From CAYRWM01 sp964428055 (GTDB taxonomy: Bacteria > Bacillota > Clostridia > Christensenellales > Christensenellaceae): 64,000 bases of DNA. Position 1 is the first letter of the stretch. Each line of letters begins with the position of its first letter. A model generated the notes under the pieces. That model saw nothing but the letters and a program-made list of their open reading frames with translations, searched no databases and was not told the origin of the DNA. The stretch is taken from positions 1-64,000 of the forward strand of contig CAYRWM010000001.1 in the NCBI GenBank assembly GCA_964428055.1, in the 5' to 3' direction. The translations under genes were made by a program, and so were the position numbers. Positions 16,511 to 24,020 of this stretch are shown piece by piece.

Positions 16511-17509
16511 ATGGACAGACAGGATATTGCGGACAGGATAATTGCGGGCATAAGCCCTGAGGAGTGGGAGATGCTCGAAACGGGTGATACCGAAGTGCCC
16601 GTCAGCGAACATAACAGAAAAACGCTCCTTAAGCTTAAAAATACATATCTGGATTTTGAGGGCGAAGCGGACGAAGCCGAGGTTGAAGCGTTTAAGAAAA
16701 GCCTTGAATGCTTTCTTAAGGACAGATGGCCGGAGGATAAAGAAGCGCATAAGTACGTCATATCCTCATGCCTTGCTCTTAAGTACCTGTTCCGTCTGCC
16801 CCTGCACCCGCAGGACCAGGCCGGATGGTATTCGGAAGTCAGTGACGGTGAAGCCAAGTACTTCTGTCCGCTCTATGAGGAAGGGACGGTGTGCGACAGC
16901 TGCGAGTGCTCTGACATGGATGACCTGACCCGGAAATGGGCTGATATAACAGATAATACCAGAGATGAATGGGGCGATGAATCTGCCCTTATCCAGAGCG
17001 ATATCTTAAGAGCCGGTTTTCTTGAGTCCGGTGTGATTAAGGTCAGCGACCTTAAGGTCTATCAGGATGTGAGAGACCTGTGCGCCGAAAACACATGCAG
17101 GCATTACGGAAGGACGTGGGCGTGTCCGCCCGCCGTTGGCACGGTCGAAGAGTGCATTGAAAGAGTAAAACAGTACGATTATATGCAGATCTTTTCAAAG
17201 GCGTACAGGCTTTCGGACGATATGGATTTCGAGGGCATGATGGAAGCCCTGAAGGATTTCAAGGACTGTGTCTTAAAGCTTGCTGAGGTCTTAAGGGGCC
17301 CCATGGATGACGTTATGATCCTTTCCAATGAGTCATGCAATGTATGCTCTTCCTGCGCTTATCCGGATTCTCCCTGCAGGTTCCCGGACAGGATGTTCCA
17401 TTCCATAGAAGGATACGGGTTCAACGTTTCCGAACTCGCCGGCATGGCGGGTATAAACTACATAAACGGAGTGCCGACGGTGTCGTATTTCGGCGCGGTC
17501 GTGTACTGA
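16511..17509 (+). CDS. DUF2284 metal-binding domain protein with extra N-terminal domain
   Basis: A 332-residue protein. The C-terminal 200 residues match DUF2284, a Cys-rich presumed metal-binding family: CRHYGRTWACPPAVG, NESCNVCSSCAYPDSPCRFP, SIEGYGFNV and a final TVSYFGAVVY. The N-terminal 150 residues are acidic and helical, with a further Cys group (FCPLYEEGTVCDSCECSD). They are not part of the usual domain, which often stands alone. The start at 16511 is favoured over an earlier in-frame ATG at 16457 inside the previous gene, as AGGGCAG lies upstream. Confidence 0.75.
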   Translation: MDRQDIADRIIAGISPEEWEMLETGDTEVPVSEHNRKTLLKLKNTYLDFEGEADEAEVEAFKKSLECFLKDRWPEDKEAHKYVISSCLALKYLFRLPLHPQDQAGWYSEVSDGEAKYFCPLYEEGTVCDSCECSDMDDLTRKWADITDNTRDEWGDESALIQSDILRAGFLESGVIKVSDLKVYQDVRDLCAENTCRHYGRTWACPPAVGTVEECIERVKQYDYMQIFSKAYRLSDDMDFEGMMEALKDFKDCVLKLAEVLRGPMDDVMILSNESCNVCSSCAYPDSPCRFPDRMFHSIEGYGFNVSELAGMAGINYINGVPTVSYFGAVVY

Positions 17510-17519
17510 TGAGGTTATT

Positions 17520-18026
17520 ATGAGTCTTGAAGCAAAAAAGTGTGATATTACAAAACTGAATGTGGACGCGATAGTCAATGCTGCGAACAACAGTCTTCTA
17601 GGCGGCGGAGGCGTGGACGGCGCGATACACAGGGCGGCCGGAAAAGAGCTCCTCGCCGAGTGCAGGACATTATGCGGCTGCGAAACGGGCAGGGCAAAGA
17701 TAACGAAGGGATATAATCTGCCGGCTAAATACGTTATACACACGGTGGGCCCCGTATATTCAGGGAGCAGTGAGGATCCGAAACTCCTTGCTTCGTGCTA
17801 CAGAAACTCCCTTGATCTTGCAAAGGAGAATGACGTTCACAGCATAGCTTTCCCGGCGATATCCACGGGCGTTTACGGATACCCCATAAGGGAGGCGACT
17901 GAGATCGCGGTCGGAACTGTCAGTGAATGGATAAAGAAAAACGGTTATGACATATCGGTCATATTCTCGTGCTTCAGCGAGAGAGATTTAAGTATATATG
18001 AAGAAATACTGGAGGAAATGAAATGA
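17520..18026 (+). CDS. Macro domain protein (MacroD/YmdB type)
   Basis: A 168-residue single macro domain. The ADP-ribose-binding elements are intact: NVDAIVNAANNSLLGGGGVDGAIHRAAG at the N-terminus (quoted cores NAANNSLLGGGGVDGAIH), then YVIHTVGPVY and IAFPAISTGVYGYP. Proteins of this subgroup hydrolyse O-acetyl-ADP-ribose or remove mono-ADP-ribose from proteins. It overlaps the next gene by 4 bp (ATGA), so the two are probably translated together. Confidence 0.92.
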   Translation: MSLEAKKCDITKLNVDAIVNAANNSLLGGGGVDGAIHRAAGKELLAECRTLCGCETGRAKITKGYNLPAKYVIHTVGPVYSGSSEDPKLLASCYRNSLDLAKENDVHSIAFPAISTGVYGYPIREATEIAVGTVSEWIKKNGYDISVIFSCFSERDLSIYEEILEEMK

Positions 18027-18433
18027 GCAGGGAATATAAGTTCTGGGGACATGAATGGGTTTCTGACGACATAAAGGAATTGTACGACGACTTTTCAAAG
18101 GCCTGGTGCGCCGAGACGTGCGCGCCCAGGATGAGATGCGACTGGTCTGAGGACAACAAGACTTTAGGGCAGTGCTCCATCACGTCTTTTATAGTGCAGG
18201 ATCTGCTGGGCGGAAAGGTGTACGGCGTACACCTGGGTGACGGCGTGTACCACTGCTTTAACGAGGTTGACGGAATAAAGTTCGATCTTACCAGCGAACA
18301 GTTCGGGGGCGAGAAGCTCTGCTATGACGGCTGTCCCGAACAGCTGAGGGAGAATCACCTGGGTGACCCGGACAAAAAGGCGAGGTATGAGCTCCTTAAA
18401 GAAAGATTTGAAGCCGCGAGAAGCGGAAAATAG
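18023..18433 (+). CDS. YunG-like protein
   Basis: A 136-residue protein. The arrangement AWCAETC, then a WSEDNKTLGQCSITSFIVQD helix, GGKVYGVHL, HCFNEVDGIKFDLTSEQF and a terminal helix recalls B. subtilis YunG and relatives. In these a conserved Cys precedes a helix and a His follows, as in NlpC/P60-like folds. The biochemical role of that family is not known to me. It is translationally coupled to the macro-domain gene, which might hint at a modification or de-modification pair (inference). Confidence 0.6.
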   Translation: MSREYKFWGHEWVSDDIKELYDDFSKAWCAETCAPRMRCDWSEDNKTLGQCSITSFIVQDLLGGKVYGVHLGDGVYHCFNEVDGIKFDLTSEQFGGEKLCYDGCPEQLRENHLGDPDKKARYELLKERFEAARSGK

Positions 18434-18511
18434 CAAACTCAACCGTTGGTTCGTGTACAAAAAAGGGCCTTTATTATAGAATCCAAGACGAAATGAAAGG
18501 AGGTCCCCGGA

Positions 18512-19123
18512 ATGGATCAGGTAAAGATCGGAAAGTTCATAGCGCAGATGAGGAAGGAAAAGGGTCTGACCCAGGCTCAACTGGCGGAAACGGTCGGCGT
18601 TTCAGACCGCGCTGTCAGTAAATGGGAAACGGGCAGGGCCATGCCGGATTCTTCCATCATGATCGACGTGTGCGACGCGATAGGGATAAGCGTGACCGAG
18701 CTTCTGTGCGGGGAGCGCATAGTCATGGATGATATGAAAGAGAAGGCCGAGTCTCAGCTCCTGGAGATGAAGCGGCGCGATGAAGAACATACCGGAGCAC
18801 TGCTCCGCATGGAGGTTGTGATCGCCGTGCTGTCAACAGCCGGTTTGTTCATAATGCTGCTCGTTGCCTGCTATGCAGTGACCGAAACGGTGTGGAGGAT
18901 CGTTATCATAGCCGTAGGCGGCGTGCTGTTTGCGATAGGAATGTATCACTGTTTAAGGATCGAAACCGACGCGGGATACTACGAATGCAAAAACTGCGGC
19001 TACAGATATGTGCCCAAGATGTCTACGGTCGTTATGGCTCCGCATTTGGGAAGGGCCAGATACATGAAGTGCCCTAATTGCGGGGACAAAAACTATCACA
19101 AAAAGGTTCTGACAAAGGACTGA
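18512..19123 (+). CDS. XRE-type regulator with two membrane helices and a zinc ribbon
   Basis: A 203-residue protein. An N-terminal helix-turn-helix (residues 6-60, GLTQAQLAETVGVSDRAVSKWE) is followed by a charged linker and two hydrophobic helices (about 100-122 and 128-148). The end is a zinc ribbon with CKNC (159-162) and CPNC (187-190). It is therefore a membrane-tethered DNA-binding protein. This layout is common in Clostridia but its signals are unknown. AAAGGAGG is the RBS, and a terminator follows. Confidence 0.85.
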   Translation: MDQVKIGKFIAQMRKEKGLTQAQLAETVGVSDRAVSKWETGRAMPDSSIMIDVCDAIGISVTELLCGERIVMDDMKEKAESQLLEMKRRDEEHTGALLRMEVVIAVLSTAGLFIMLLVACYAVTETVWRIVIIAVGGVLFAIGMYHCLRIETDAGYYECKNCGYRYVPKMSTVVMAPHLGRARYMKCPNCGDKNYHKKVLTKD

Positions 19124-19132
19124 AACAATGGG

Positions 19133-19169
19133 AAAACGCTCTTTCCTTAAATAAGGGAAGAGCGTTTTT
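19133..19169 (+). terminator. Intrinsic terminator after the XRE regulator
   Basis: AAAACGCTCTTTCC (19133-19146) pairs with GGAAGAGCGTTTT across a short loop (one G-U pair), and runs into TTTTT. Confidence 0.85.
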
Positions 19170-19176
19170 AGTATTT

Positions 19177-19186
19177 GTGGTATAAT
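19177..19186 (+). promoter_or_regulatory. Extended -10 promoter of the HdeD-like gene
   Basis: TGTGG immediately before TATAAT (19181-19186). No good -35 is seen at the proper distance, so it probably relies on the TG extension. Confidence 0.5.
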
Positions 19187-19221
19187 ACTTAAAGATTTGT
19201 TTTTTTAAGGAGGACTAATTA

Positions 19222-19917
19222 ATGAGAATATTATCTACAATACTCGGAATTATACTCGTTGCATTTGGTTTTATCTGCATTTTCTCGCCGGTCTCGGCGG
19301 TTCTCGCTACAGGATATCTCCTCTGCATATTCCTGCTGGTATTCGGCGTTATAGGCCTGATCAGGACCTGTATAACAAAGATTATCAGACCGTTTAAGCT
19401 CATCGTATGCATTCTCGCTATCATATTCGGTATCATTTGTCTGGTCCGTCCGGGCGCATCGCTCGTATTCGACGGCATAGTCATCTATCTTATCGCTATA
19501 TGGTTCTTTGTATACGGCGTATTCGCTGTCATCGATGCCATCAGGTACAGAAAAGATGTCAAAGGCTGGGGCTGGGGATTATTCGTCGGCATACTGGGTA
19601 TCATCGTCGGTATTCTTGCTATCGTTTATCCCATGGCTGCCGTGCTTGCGGCCGGAATCATGATCGGTCTGTTCTTTATCGATGCCGGCCTCGGTATGCT
19701 CACGATAGGTACTTTTGCCGATGAGTTCGGAGCCAGATTCAAGAAGGCGATGTTCGATGCGGAGAAAGAAGCTGCTGCAGAAGTAAAGGAAGACGCTGCT
19801 GAAGCTGCCGCCGACGTAAAGGAAGCTGCTGAAGAAGTTAAAGCAGACGCTGCCGAAGCTGCCGCTGACGCAAAGGATGCTGCTGCAGACGCTGCCGATG
19901 ACATTAAGCCGGAGTGA
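19222..19917 (+). CDS. HdeD/DUF308-like membrane protein with 11-residue-repeat tail
   Basis: A 231-residue protein. Residues 1-175 form six closely spaced membrane helices with the small-residue-rich pattern of the HdeD/DUF308 family (GIILVAFGFICIFSP, GIVGILAIVYP). The last 55 residues contain only Ala, Glu, Asp, Lys, Val and a few others, in an 11-residue periodicity (AAADVKEAAEE-type units), as in LEA-like amphipathic helices. The tail is predicted to be cytoplasmic and highly charged. RBS AAGGAGG. The next gene starts 4 bp downstream. Confidence 0.8.
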   Translation: MRILSTILGIILVAFGFICIFSPVSAVLATGYLLCIFLLVFGVIGLIRTCITKIIRPFKLIVCILAIIFGIICLVRPGASLVFDGIVIYLIAIWFFVYGVFAVIDAIRYRKDVKGWGWGLFVGILGIIVGILAIVYPMAAVLAAGIMIGLFFIDAGLGMLTIGTFADEFGARFKKAMFDAEKEAAAEVKEDAAEAAADVKEAAEEVKADAAEAAADAKDAAADAADDIKPE

Positions 19918-19921
19918 TCGG

Positions 19922-20404
19922 ATGCCCGTTTTCAGGGAAGTAGCCAGAAAGAAAAATGCACTTTCAAAAGAAGAGTGCATCAGCATACTTAAAGAAGAAA
20001 AAAGAGGAGTACTCTCCGTCATGACAGACGGGGAGTACCCTTATTGTATGCCTCTGAACCATTATTACGATGACCGTGACGGAAAGATATATTTCCACTC
20101 CGGAAGGAGCGGTCACAAGATTGACTCCATCGGTGGGGGCTGCAGGGCCTGCTTCTGCGTGCATACCGAAGGCACGAGGAAGGAAGGAGCGTGGGCGCTC
20201 GATATAAAGAGCGTTATAGTGTTCGGTCATGTCAGGATCATTGACGATCCGGAGATGACAGAGGATATATCGAGACGCCTTTCATATAAGTTCACGGATG
20301 ATGAAAAGTATATCGAGGACGAGATTAAAAAGGATCTCGCGAGAACTGTGCTCATAGAGCTGACGATAGAGCACATGACGGGCAAGGCCGTAAACGAGTC
20401 CTGA
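19922..20404 (+). CDS. Pyridoxamine 5'-phosphate oxidase-like FMN-binding protein (NimA-like)
   Basis: A 160-residue protein of the flavin-reductase-like split barrel. It starts EVARKKNALSKEECISILKEEKRGVLSVMTDGEYPYCMPL (key part GVLSVMTDGEYPYCMPLN) and continues with KIYFHSGRSGHKIDSI and ACFCVHTEG. This matches small NimA/MepB-like proteins that bind FMN or heme and reduce small molecules. A longer reading from 19877 overlaps the previous gene; GGAGTG before 19922 supports the shorter form. Confidence 0.82.
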   Translation: MPVFREVARKKNALSKEECISILKEEKRGVLSVMTDGEYPYCMPLNHYYDDRDGKIYFHSGRSGHKIDSIGGGCRACFCVHTEGTRKEGAWALDIKSVIVFGHVRIIDDPEMTEDISRRLSYKFTDDEKYIEDEIKKDLARTVLIELTIEHMTGKAVNES

Positions 20405-20426
20405 ATCAAAAAGGAGGGAAGGGTAC

Positions 20427-20654
20427 ATGCCGTATATAGCCATAAAAGCATATCCCAAAGATATGGAGATCAAAAAGAAAGTCGTTGACGAGATCAATGA
20501 TGTGTTCATAAGGAACTGGGGATGTCCTCCGGAAGCGATAAGCATATCCGTTGAGGAAGTAAAGCCCGAGGACTGGGAAGACAAGGTCGTAAAGCCCGTG
20601 ATCGAACCCGATGATCCGAAGATGATGATCCGCGACGGCAAAAAGAGATACTGA
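20427..20654 (+). CDS. 4-oxalocrotonate tautomerase-like protein
   Basis: A 75-residue protein beginning MPYIAIKAYP. Pro2 becomes the N-terminal catalytic residue after Met removal. The pattern of a strand, a KKKVVDEINDVF helix and a second strand (AISISVEEV) fits the small tautomerase superfamily. The C-terminal 20 residues are longer than in the classical 62-residue enzyme. The RBS is AAGGAGGG, and a terminator follows directly. Confidence 0.78.
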   Translation: MPYIAIKAYPKDMEIKKKVVDEINDVFIRNWGCPPEAISISVEEVKPEDWEDKVVKPVIEPDDPKMMIRDGKKRY

Positions 20655-20660
20655 TTAAAG

Positions 20661-20686
20661 ATACAGGCTCCGGCCTGTATTTTTTA
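20661..20686 (+). terminator. Intrinsic terminator after the tautomerase-like gene
   Basis: ATACAGGC and GCCTGTAT pair around a 4-base loop, followed by TTTTT. Confidence 0.85.
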
Positions 20687-20709
20687 TGCTCTTAAAAGGA
20701 AAAAAGATG

Positions 20710-20737
20710 TTGTTTTTTTTCGATACTATGATACAAT
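20710..20737 (+). promoter_or_regulatory. Promoter of the SorC/DeoR regulator gene
   Basis: -35 TTGTTT (20710-20715), 16 bp, -10 TACAAT (20732-20737). The -10 region ATACTATGATACAAT is identical over 15 bases to that of deoC at 22261. Confidence 0.65.
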
Positions 20738-20748
20738 CAAGATAAAAG

Positions 20749-20763
20749 TAACGTACATTGTTA
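20749..20763. promoter_or_regulatory. TAAC-N7-GTTA operator upstream of the regulator
   Basis: TAACGTACATTGTTA, 11 bp downstream of the -10, matching a more perfect inverted repeat at the same place in front of deoC. Probably the binding site of the SorC-family protein. Confidence 0.6.
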
Positions 20764-20886
20764 ATAATACCAAGAATTATTATATGTTTATACTGTGAAT
20801 TTCTGCAATTATTACTTAAAAACAATAGTTTTTACTGGTCAGTTATTTTTCTTTTGGCGTTAAAAATACAAGGAGAAATGATTAAT

Positions 20887-21813
20887 ATGGATGTGAGATT
20901 AAGGGAAACTATTAAGGTATGCAAACTGTACTATGAAAAAGGCTTAAACCAAAGCCAGATCGCCGAGGATATGGCTATATCCAAGATGCAGGTATCAAGA
21001 ATCCTTAAAAAAGCTAAGGAAGACCATATTGTAAAATTCCTTGTAATCAAATCAGGTGTATATGTTGAGCTTGAAGAAGAGATAAAGCGGAAGTATAAAC
21101 TGAAAAAAGTGACGGTGATCGAATCTGACAGAGATGAGGATGCGAAAAAGGATGTGGCAGAATATGCTGCTTATTATATCGATAAACATCTGGAACAGGA
21201 TTCCGTTATTGCGGTTGGCTGGGGAACGACCATGCAGCTGATCGCTGAAAACATGTATGGTAATAACAATAAAAAAACATTCGTCCCCATAATAGGTGGA
21301 CACATGGCAAGTGACCTAAGTTTCCACTCGTCCACAATTGCGGCAAAGATGGCAGCAAAGAGCAATGGCGAAACGTTCCCTCTGATAGTGCCAGCATTCG
21401 CAGATGAACCTAGAATAAAGGAAATGCTTGTACAGAACGAAGATGTGTCAAAAGTGCTTAAAATAGCGTCCTCAGCGGATTGTGCCGTCTTTAGTCTGGG
21501 TAATCCGCTGCTTCCGGGAAACAGTCTGGACATATCGGGATATCTGAAAGAACATGATATAAAGAGGTTGAAAGAAGAAAGGGTCATCTGCGATATCGCT
21601 TCCGTGGTATTCCTGGATGAATCAGGCAGAGAATGCTGTAAGGATCTGTTCAACAGGTGTGTCGGAATTACGCCGGAACAGTTAAAAGAAATCCCGAGAA
21701 AAGTATGCGTGCTTGCAGGGACTTTTAAAAAAGTATCAGTCATTGCTGCTATGAAGAAGGGGTATATCGATGAATTGATAATAGATAAGGACCTTGCGGA
21801 AGAGATCATATAA
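20887..21813 (+). CDS. deoR: SorC/DeoR-family transcriptional regulator
   Basis: A 308-residue protein from the ATG at 20887. An earlier in-frame start at 20758 would lie within the operator region. The N-terminus has a helix-turn-helix (YYEKGLNQSQIAEDMAISKMQVSRILKKA; core NQSQIAEDMAISKMQVSRIL). The rest is the SorC sugar-binding domain, with SVIAVGWGTTMQLIAENM, FVPIIGGH, CAVFSLGNPLLP and the final KVCVLAGTFKKVSVIAA. In B. subtilis a SorC-type DeoR represses deoxyribonucleoside genes. Here the downstream deoC shares the same promoter/operator block, which supports that assignment, with autoregulation. Confidence 0.82.
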   Translation: MDVRLRETIKVCKLYYEKGLNQSQIAEDMAISKMQVSRILKKAKEDHIVKFLVIKSGVYVELEEEIKRKYKLKKVTVIESDRDEDAKKDVAEYAAYYIDKHLEQDSVIAVGWGTTMQLIAENMYGNNNKKTFVPIIGGHMASDLSFHSSTIAAKMAAKSNGETFPLIVPAFADEPRIKEMLVQNEDVSKVLKIASSADCAVFSLGNPLLPGNSLDISGYLKEHDIKRLKEERVICDIASVVFLDESGRECCKDLFNRCVGITPEQLKEIPRKVCVLAGTFKKVSVIAAMKKGYIDELIIDKDLAEEII

Positions 21814-21825
21814 TAATCAGCACAT

Positions 21826-21900
21826 AAGCCCGGCTTATATTACTTACTGTAGTTCATGTCTTTAGAACAACAATTCTGTTTTGATAAAGCCGGGTTTTTG
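21826..21900 (+). terminator. Intrinsic terminator with long loop after the regulator
   Basis: AAGCCCGGCTT (21826-21836) pairs with AAGCCGGGTTT (21887-21897) across about 50 bases and runs into T residues. The long loop makes it less certain than the others. Confidence 0.55.
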
Positions 21901-22245
21901 TATGCCAATTATCTCGTCAGATAAACAAGCGTATATACAATTCTGCAAAAGCAAAGAAAAGCATATTAGCAACCCCCATTAAAGGGAACTGATAGAGTAT
22001 GCTGCAGTCAGTTTTTAATCTGTAGAGTGAATTTGCAGTCAAAGAGAGTAGCTGTGCATTTCTCAATCAAACTTGAATTTATTTTCATATCCGGAATTAA
22101 TTTTTAATAAAACTTTCAAGAAAACAGTGGATGAATCTGAGTGTGTAGTCTTTTGAGCGAAAAAGCAGGGAATTACCGCAATTGAGTTTAAATGGTTTAT
22201 ATCCCAATTCTGATGCTCCAATTTTTTTTGTTTGCAGAAAAAAGT
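21901..22245. other. AT-rich intergenic stretch, nothing recognised
   Basis: Between the terminator of the regulator and the deoC promoter there are about 345 bases without a convincing gene, RNA or repeat. Short open frames on both strands lack ribosome-binding sites. Confidence 0.5.
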
Positions 22246-22247
22246 TG

Positions 22248-22275
22248 TTGCAATTTCTAAATACTATGATACAAT
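22248..22275 (+). promoter_or_regulatory. deoC promoter
   Basis: -35 TTGCAA (22248-22253), 16 bp, -10 TACAAT (22270-22275), with the same spacer length and -10 flank as the regulator's promoter. Confidence 0.7.
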
Positions 22276-22286
22276 AATGATAGAAA

Positions 22287-22301
22287 TAACATATTATGTT
22301 A
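22287..22301. promoter_or_regulatory. TAAC-N7-GTTA operator of deoC
   Basis: TAACATATTATGTTA is a perfect 7+1+7 inverted repeat, 11 bp after the -10. It occupies the same relative position as the site at 20749. Confidence 0.65.
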
Positions 22302-22345
22302 AAAGTAACAATGCTTAGTTTGAATTTTCGTAGGGGGAATATTAT

Positions 22346-23029
22346 ATGAAACAATTAACTCACCAGGAAATTGCGAAAATGATGGATATTTCGCTGCTTC
22401 AGCCTCAGTTTACGCGCGAAGATATCGATAAACTCATAGATCTCGCAATAAAGTATGACATGGCTTCCGTTTGTGCCAAGGGTTATGACGTTGCCTATTG
22501 CGCAAAGAAACTTGCAGGCACGACTGTTAAAGTTGGCGGCAGCGCTGCATTTCCGCACGGCAACTCCACTAAGGCCTGCAAACTTTTTGAAGCGCAGCAG
22601 AATATAGATGATGGTGCAGAAGAGCTGGATACCGTAATGCCGATCGGGCTCATCAGATCTGGTATGTATGACTATGCACGTGATGAGATAGCCGCTCTTG
22701 CTGAGCTTTGCCACAGGAATAATGTGATACTAAAGGTCATTTTCGAAAATTATTTTCTTACACCTGACGAGATTAAGGAATGCTGTTTCGTATGTAATGA
22801 TGCGAAAGCTGATTTCGTGAAGACCTCAACGGGCTATACTCCTACAGGTGCGAAACTCGATGATGTCATTATTATGAGAAAATACGCTGATCCGTCCATA
22901 GAGGTCAAGGCTGCAGGCGGCATCCGTACTCTTGATGATTTCATGGCATATTATGAAGCCGGTGCGACACGCCAGGGTACGCGCGCCGCTGCTGAAATAG
23001 TTGACGAAGCTATCTCAAGAGGGTGGTAA
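22346..23029 (+). CDS. deoC: Deoxyribose-phosphate aldolase
   Basis: A 227-residue class I aldolase that splits 2-deoxyribose 5-phosphate into glyceraldehyde 3-phosphate and acetaldehyde. The Schiff-base Lys lies in ADFVKTSTGY, the proton-relay Lys in VKAAGGIRT and the active-site Asp in EELDTVMPIG. The segment LKVIFENYFLT replaces the more common K-V-I-I-E-T, marking a divergent branch, so a related 2-deoxy sugar phosphate is possible. No phosphopentomutase or nucleoside phosphorylase gene is adjacent. RBS AGGGGGA. Confidence 0.85.
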   Translation: MKQLTHQEIAKMMDISLLQPQFTREDIDKLIDLAIKYDMASVCAKGYDVAYCAKKLAGTTVKVGGSAAFPHGNSTKACKLFEAQQNIDDGAEELDTVMPIGLIRSGMYDYARDEIAALAELCHRNNVILKVIFENYFLTPDEIKECCFVCNDAKADFVKTSTGYTPTGAKLDDVIIMRKYADPSIEVKAAGGIRTLDDFMAYYEAGATRQGTRAAAEIVDEAISRGW

Positions 23030-23103
23030 GTCAAATACAAATGGTTTTTATACCTGCGAAGAAAAACTGCTGCCCGTAAACGACCAGTTATAATGATCAT
23101 GAA

Positions 23104-23136
23104 GAAGTCCGGTCCATTCTGTCGGACTTCTTTTTT
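23104..23136 (+). terminator. Intrinsic terminator after deoC
   Basis: GAAGTCCG (23104-23111) pairs with CGGACTTC (23123-23130), followed by six T residues. Confidence 0.85.
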
Positions 23137-23282
23137 ACTTAAAATCAGCAAAATGCTGACAATATAAGTTATAATTGATAATATATTAGCATGAGTCTCG
23201 ACAGGATAAACTAGTCTTGACTGGATGATGTAAAAACCGAATAATATCAATAAGCACATCATTGTGCAGAAAGGCGGCTTAT

Positions 23283-23957
23283 ATGAAGTATGAGATATTC
23301 GGCGATCCGTTTCCCGCGGTAACGTGCGACCTCAATGACGGAGAAGCTATGATAACTGAAGGCGGAGCCATGATATGGATGACGCCCAACATGGAGATGC
23401 AGACGAGCGGCGGCGGCATAGGCAAAGTCTTTTCAAGGGCTTTTTCCGGCGAGAATCTGTTCCAGAACATTTATACGGCCAGGGGCGACGGATCCATAAC
23501 ATTCGGCGCCAGCTTCCCGGGCAAGATACTGCCGGTCGAGATAACGCCAGGCTGCGACCTTATAGCGCAGAAGCGTTCATTCCTCGCTTCCGAGCAGGGG
23601 GTTGAACTGTCCGTATTCTTCAACAAGAAGTTCATGACGGGCTTCTTCGGCGGAGAAGGATTCATAATGCAGAGGCTCTCCGGACAGGGCATGGCATTCC
23701 TCGAGATAGACGGTGCATTAAAAGAGTTCGTCCTTGAACCCGGACAGCAGATGATAGTCGATACCGGCAATGTTGCCGCGTTCGAATCTACAGTCAAGAT
23801 GGAAGTCGTTTCTGTCAAGGGTATCAAGAACAAGCTCCTCGGCGGGGAAGGTTTCTTCAATACGGTTCTGACGGGTCCCGGAAAGATATGGCTGCAGACG
23901 CTGCCTATAGCGGGTGTAGCAATGGAGATCTACAACCTCATTCCGCACAGCAACTGA
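23283..23957 (+). CDS. AIM24/TIGR00266-family protein
   Basis: A 224-residue double beta-helix (tryptophan-RNA-attenuator-like) protein. It has FPAVTCDLNDGEAMITEGGAMIWM at the start, ENLFQNIYTARGDGSITFGASFPGKILPVEI in the middle and KNKLLGGEGFFNTVLTGPGKIWLQTLP near the end, the hallmark order of the AIM24 family. Only short parts of these are diagnostic (GGAMIWM, GPGKIWLQTLP). The bacterial role is not established. The ATG at 23283 follows AAAGGCGG and is preferred to an earlier in-frame ATG. Confidence 0.88.
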   Translation: MKYEIFGDPFPAVTCDLNDGEAMITEGGAMIWMTPNMEMQTSGGGIGKVFSRAFSGENLFQNIYTARGDGSITFGASFPGKILPVEITPGCDLIAQKRSFLASEQGVELSVFFNKKFMTGFFGGEGFIMQRLSGQGMAFLEIDGALKEFVLEPGQQMIVDTGNVAAFESTVKMEVVSVKGIKNKLLGGEGFFNTVLTGPGKIWLQTLPIAGVAMEIYNLIPHSN

Positions 23958-23983
23958 GAACTATACTGGTTAAGAACAAAAAG

Positions 23984-24012
23984 AAGACCGGACTTGTCCG
24001 GTCTTTTATTTT
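23984..24012. terminator. Intrinsic terminator, shared by convergent genes
   Basis: AAGACCGGAC and GTCCGGTCTT form a 10-bp stem with a 2-base tip, followed by TTATTTTATT. A-rich sequence on the other side lets it work for the minus-strand gene too. Confidence 0.8.
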
Positions 24013-24020
24013 ATTAAGAG

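Noticed and set aside
16234..16857. 207-codon minus-strand open frame over the zinc-ribbon and DUF2284 genes
   Set aside because: It crosses two plus-strand genes with recognisable Cys motifs; Ser/Leu-rich shadow product.
20758..20886. Longer N-terminus for the SorC/DeoR regulator
   Set aside because: It would begin inside the operator and leader and is hydrophobic and unlike the family; the RBS AAGGAG lies before 20887.
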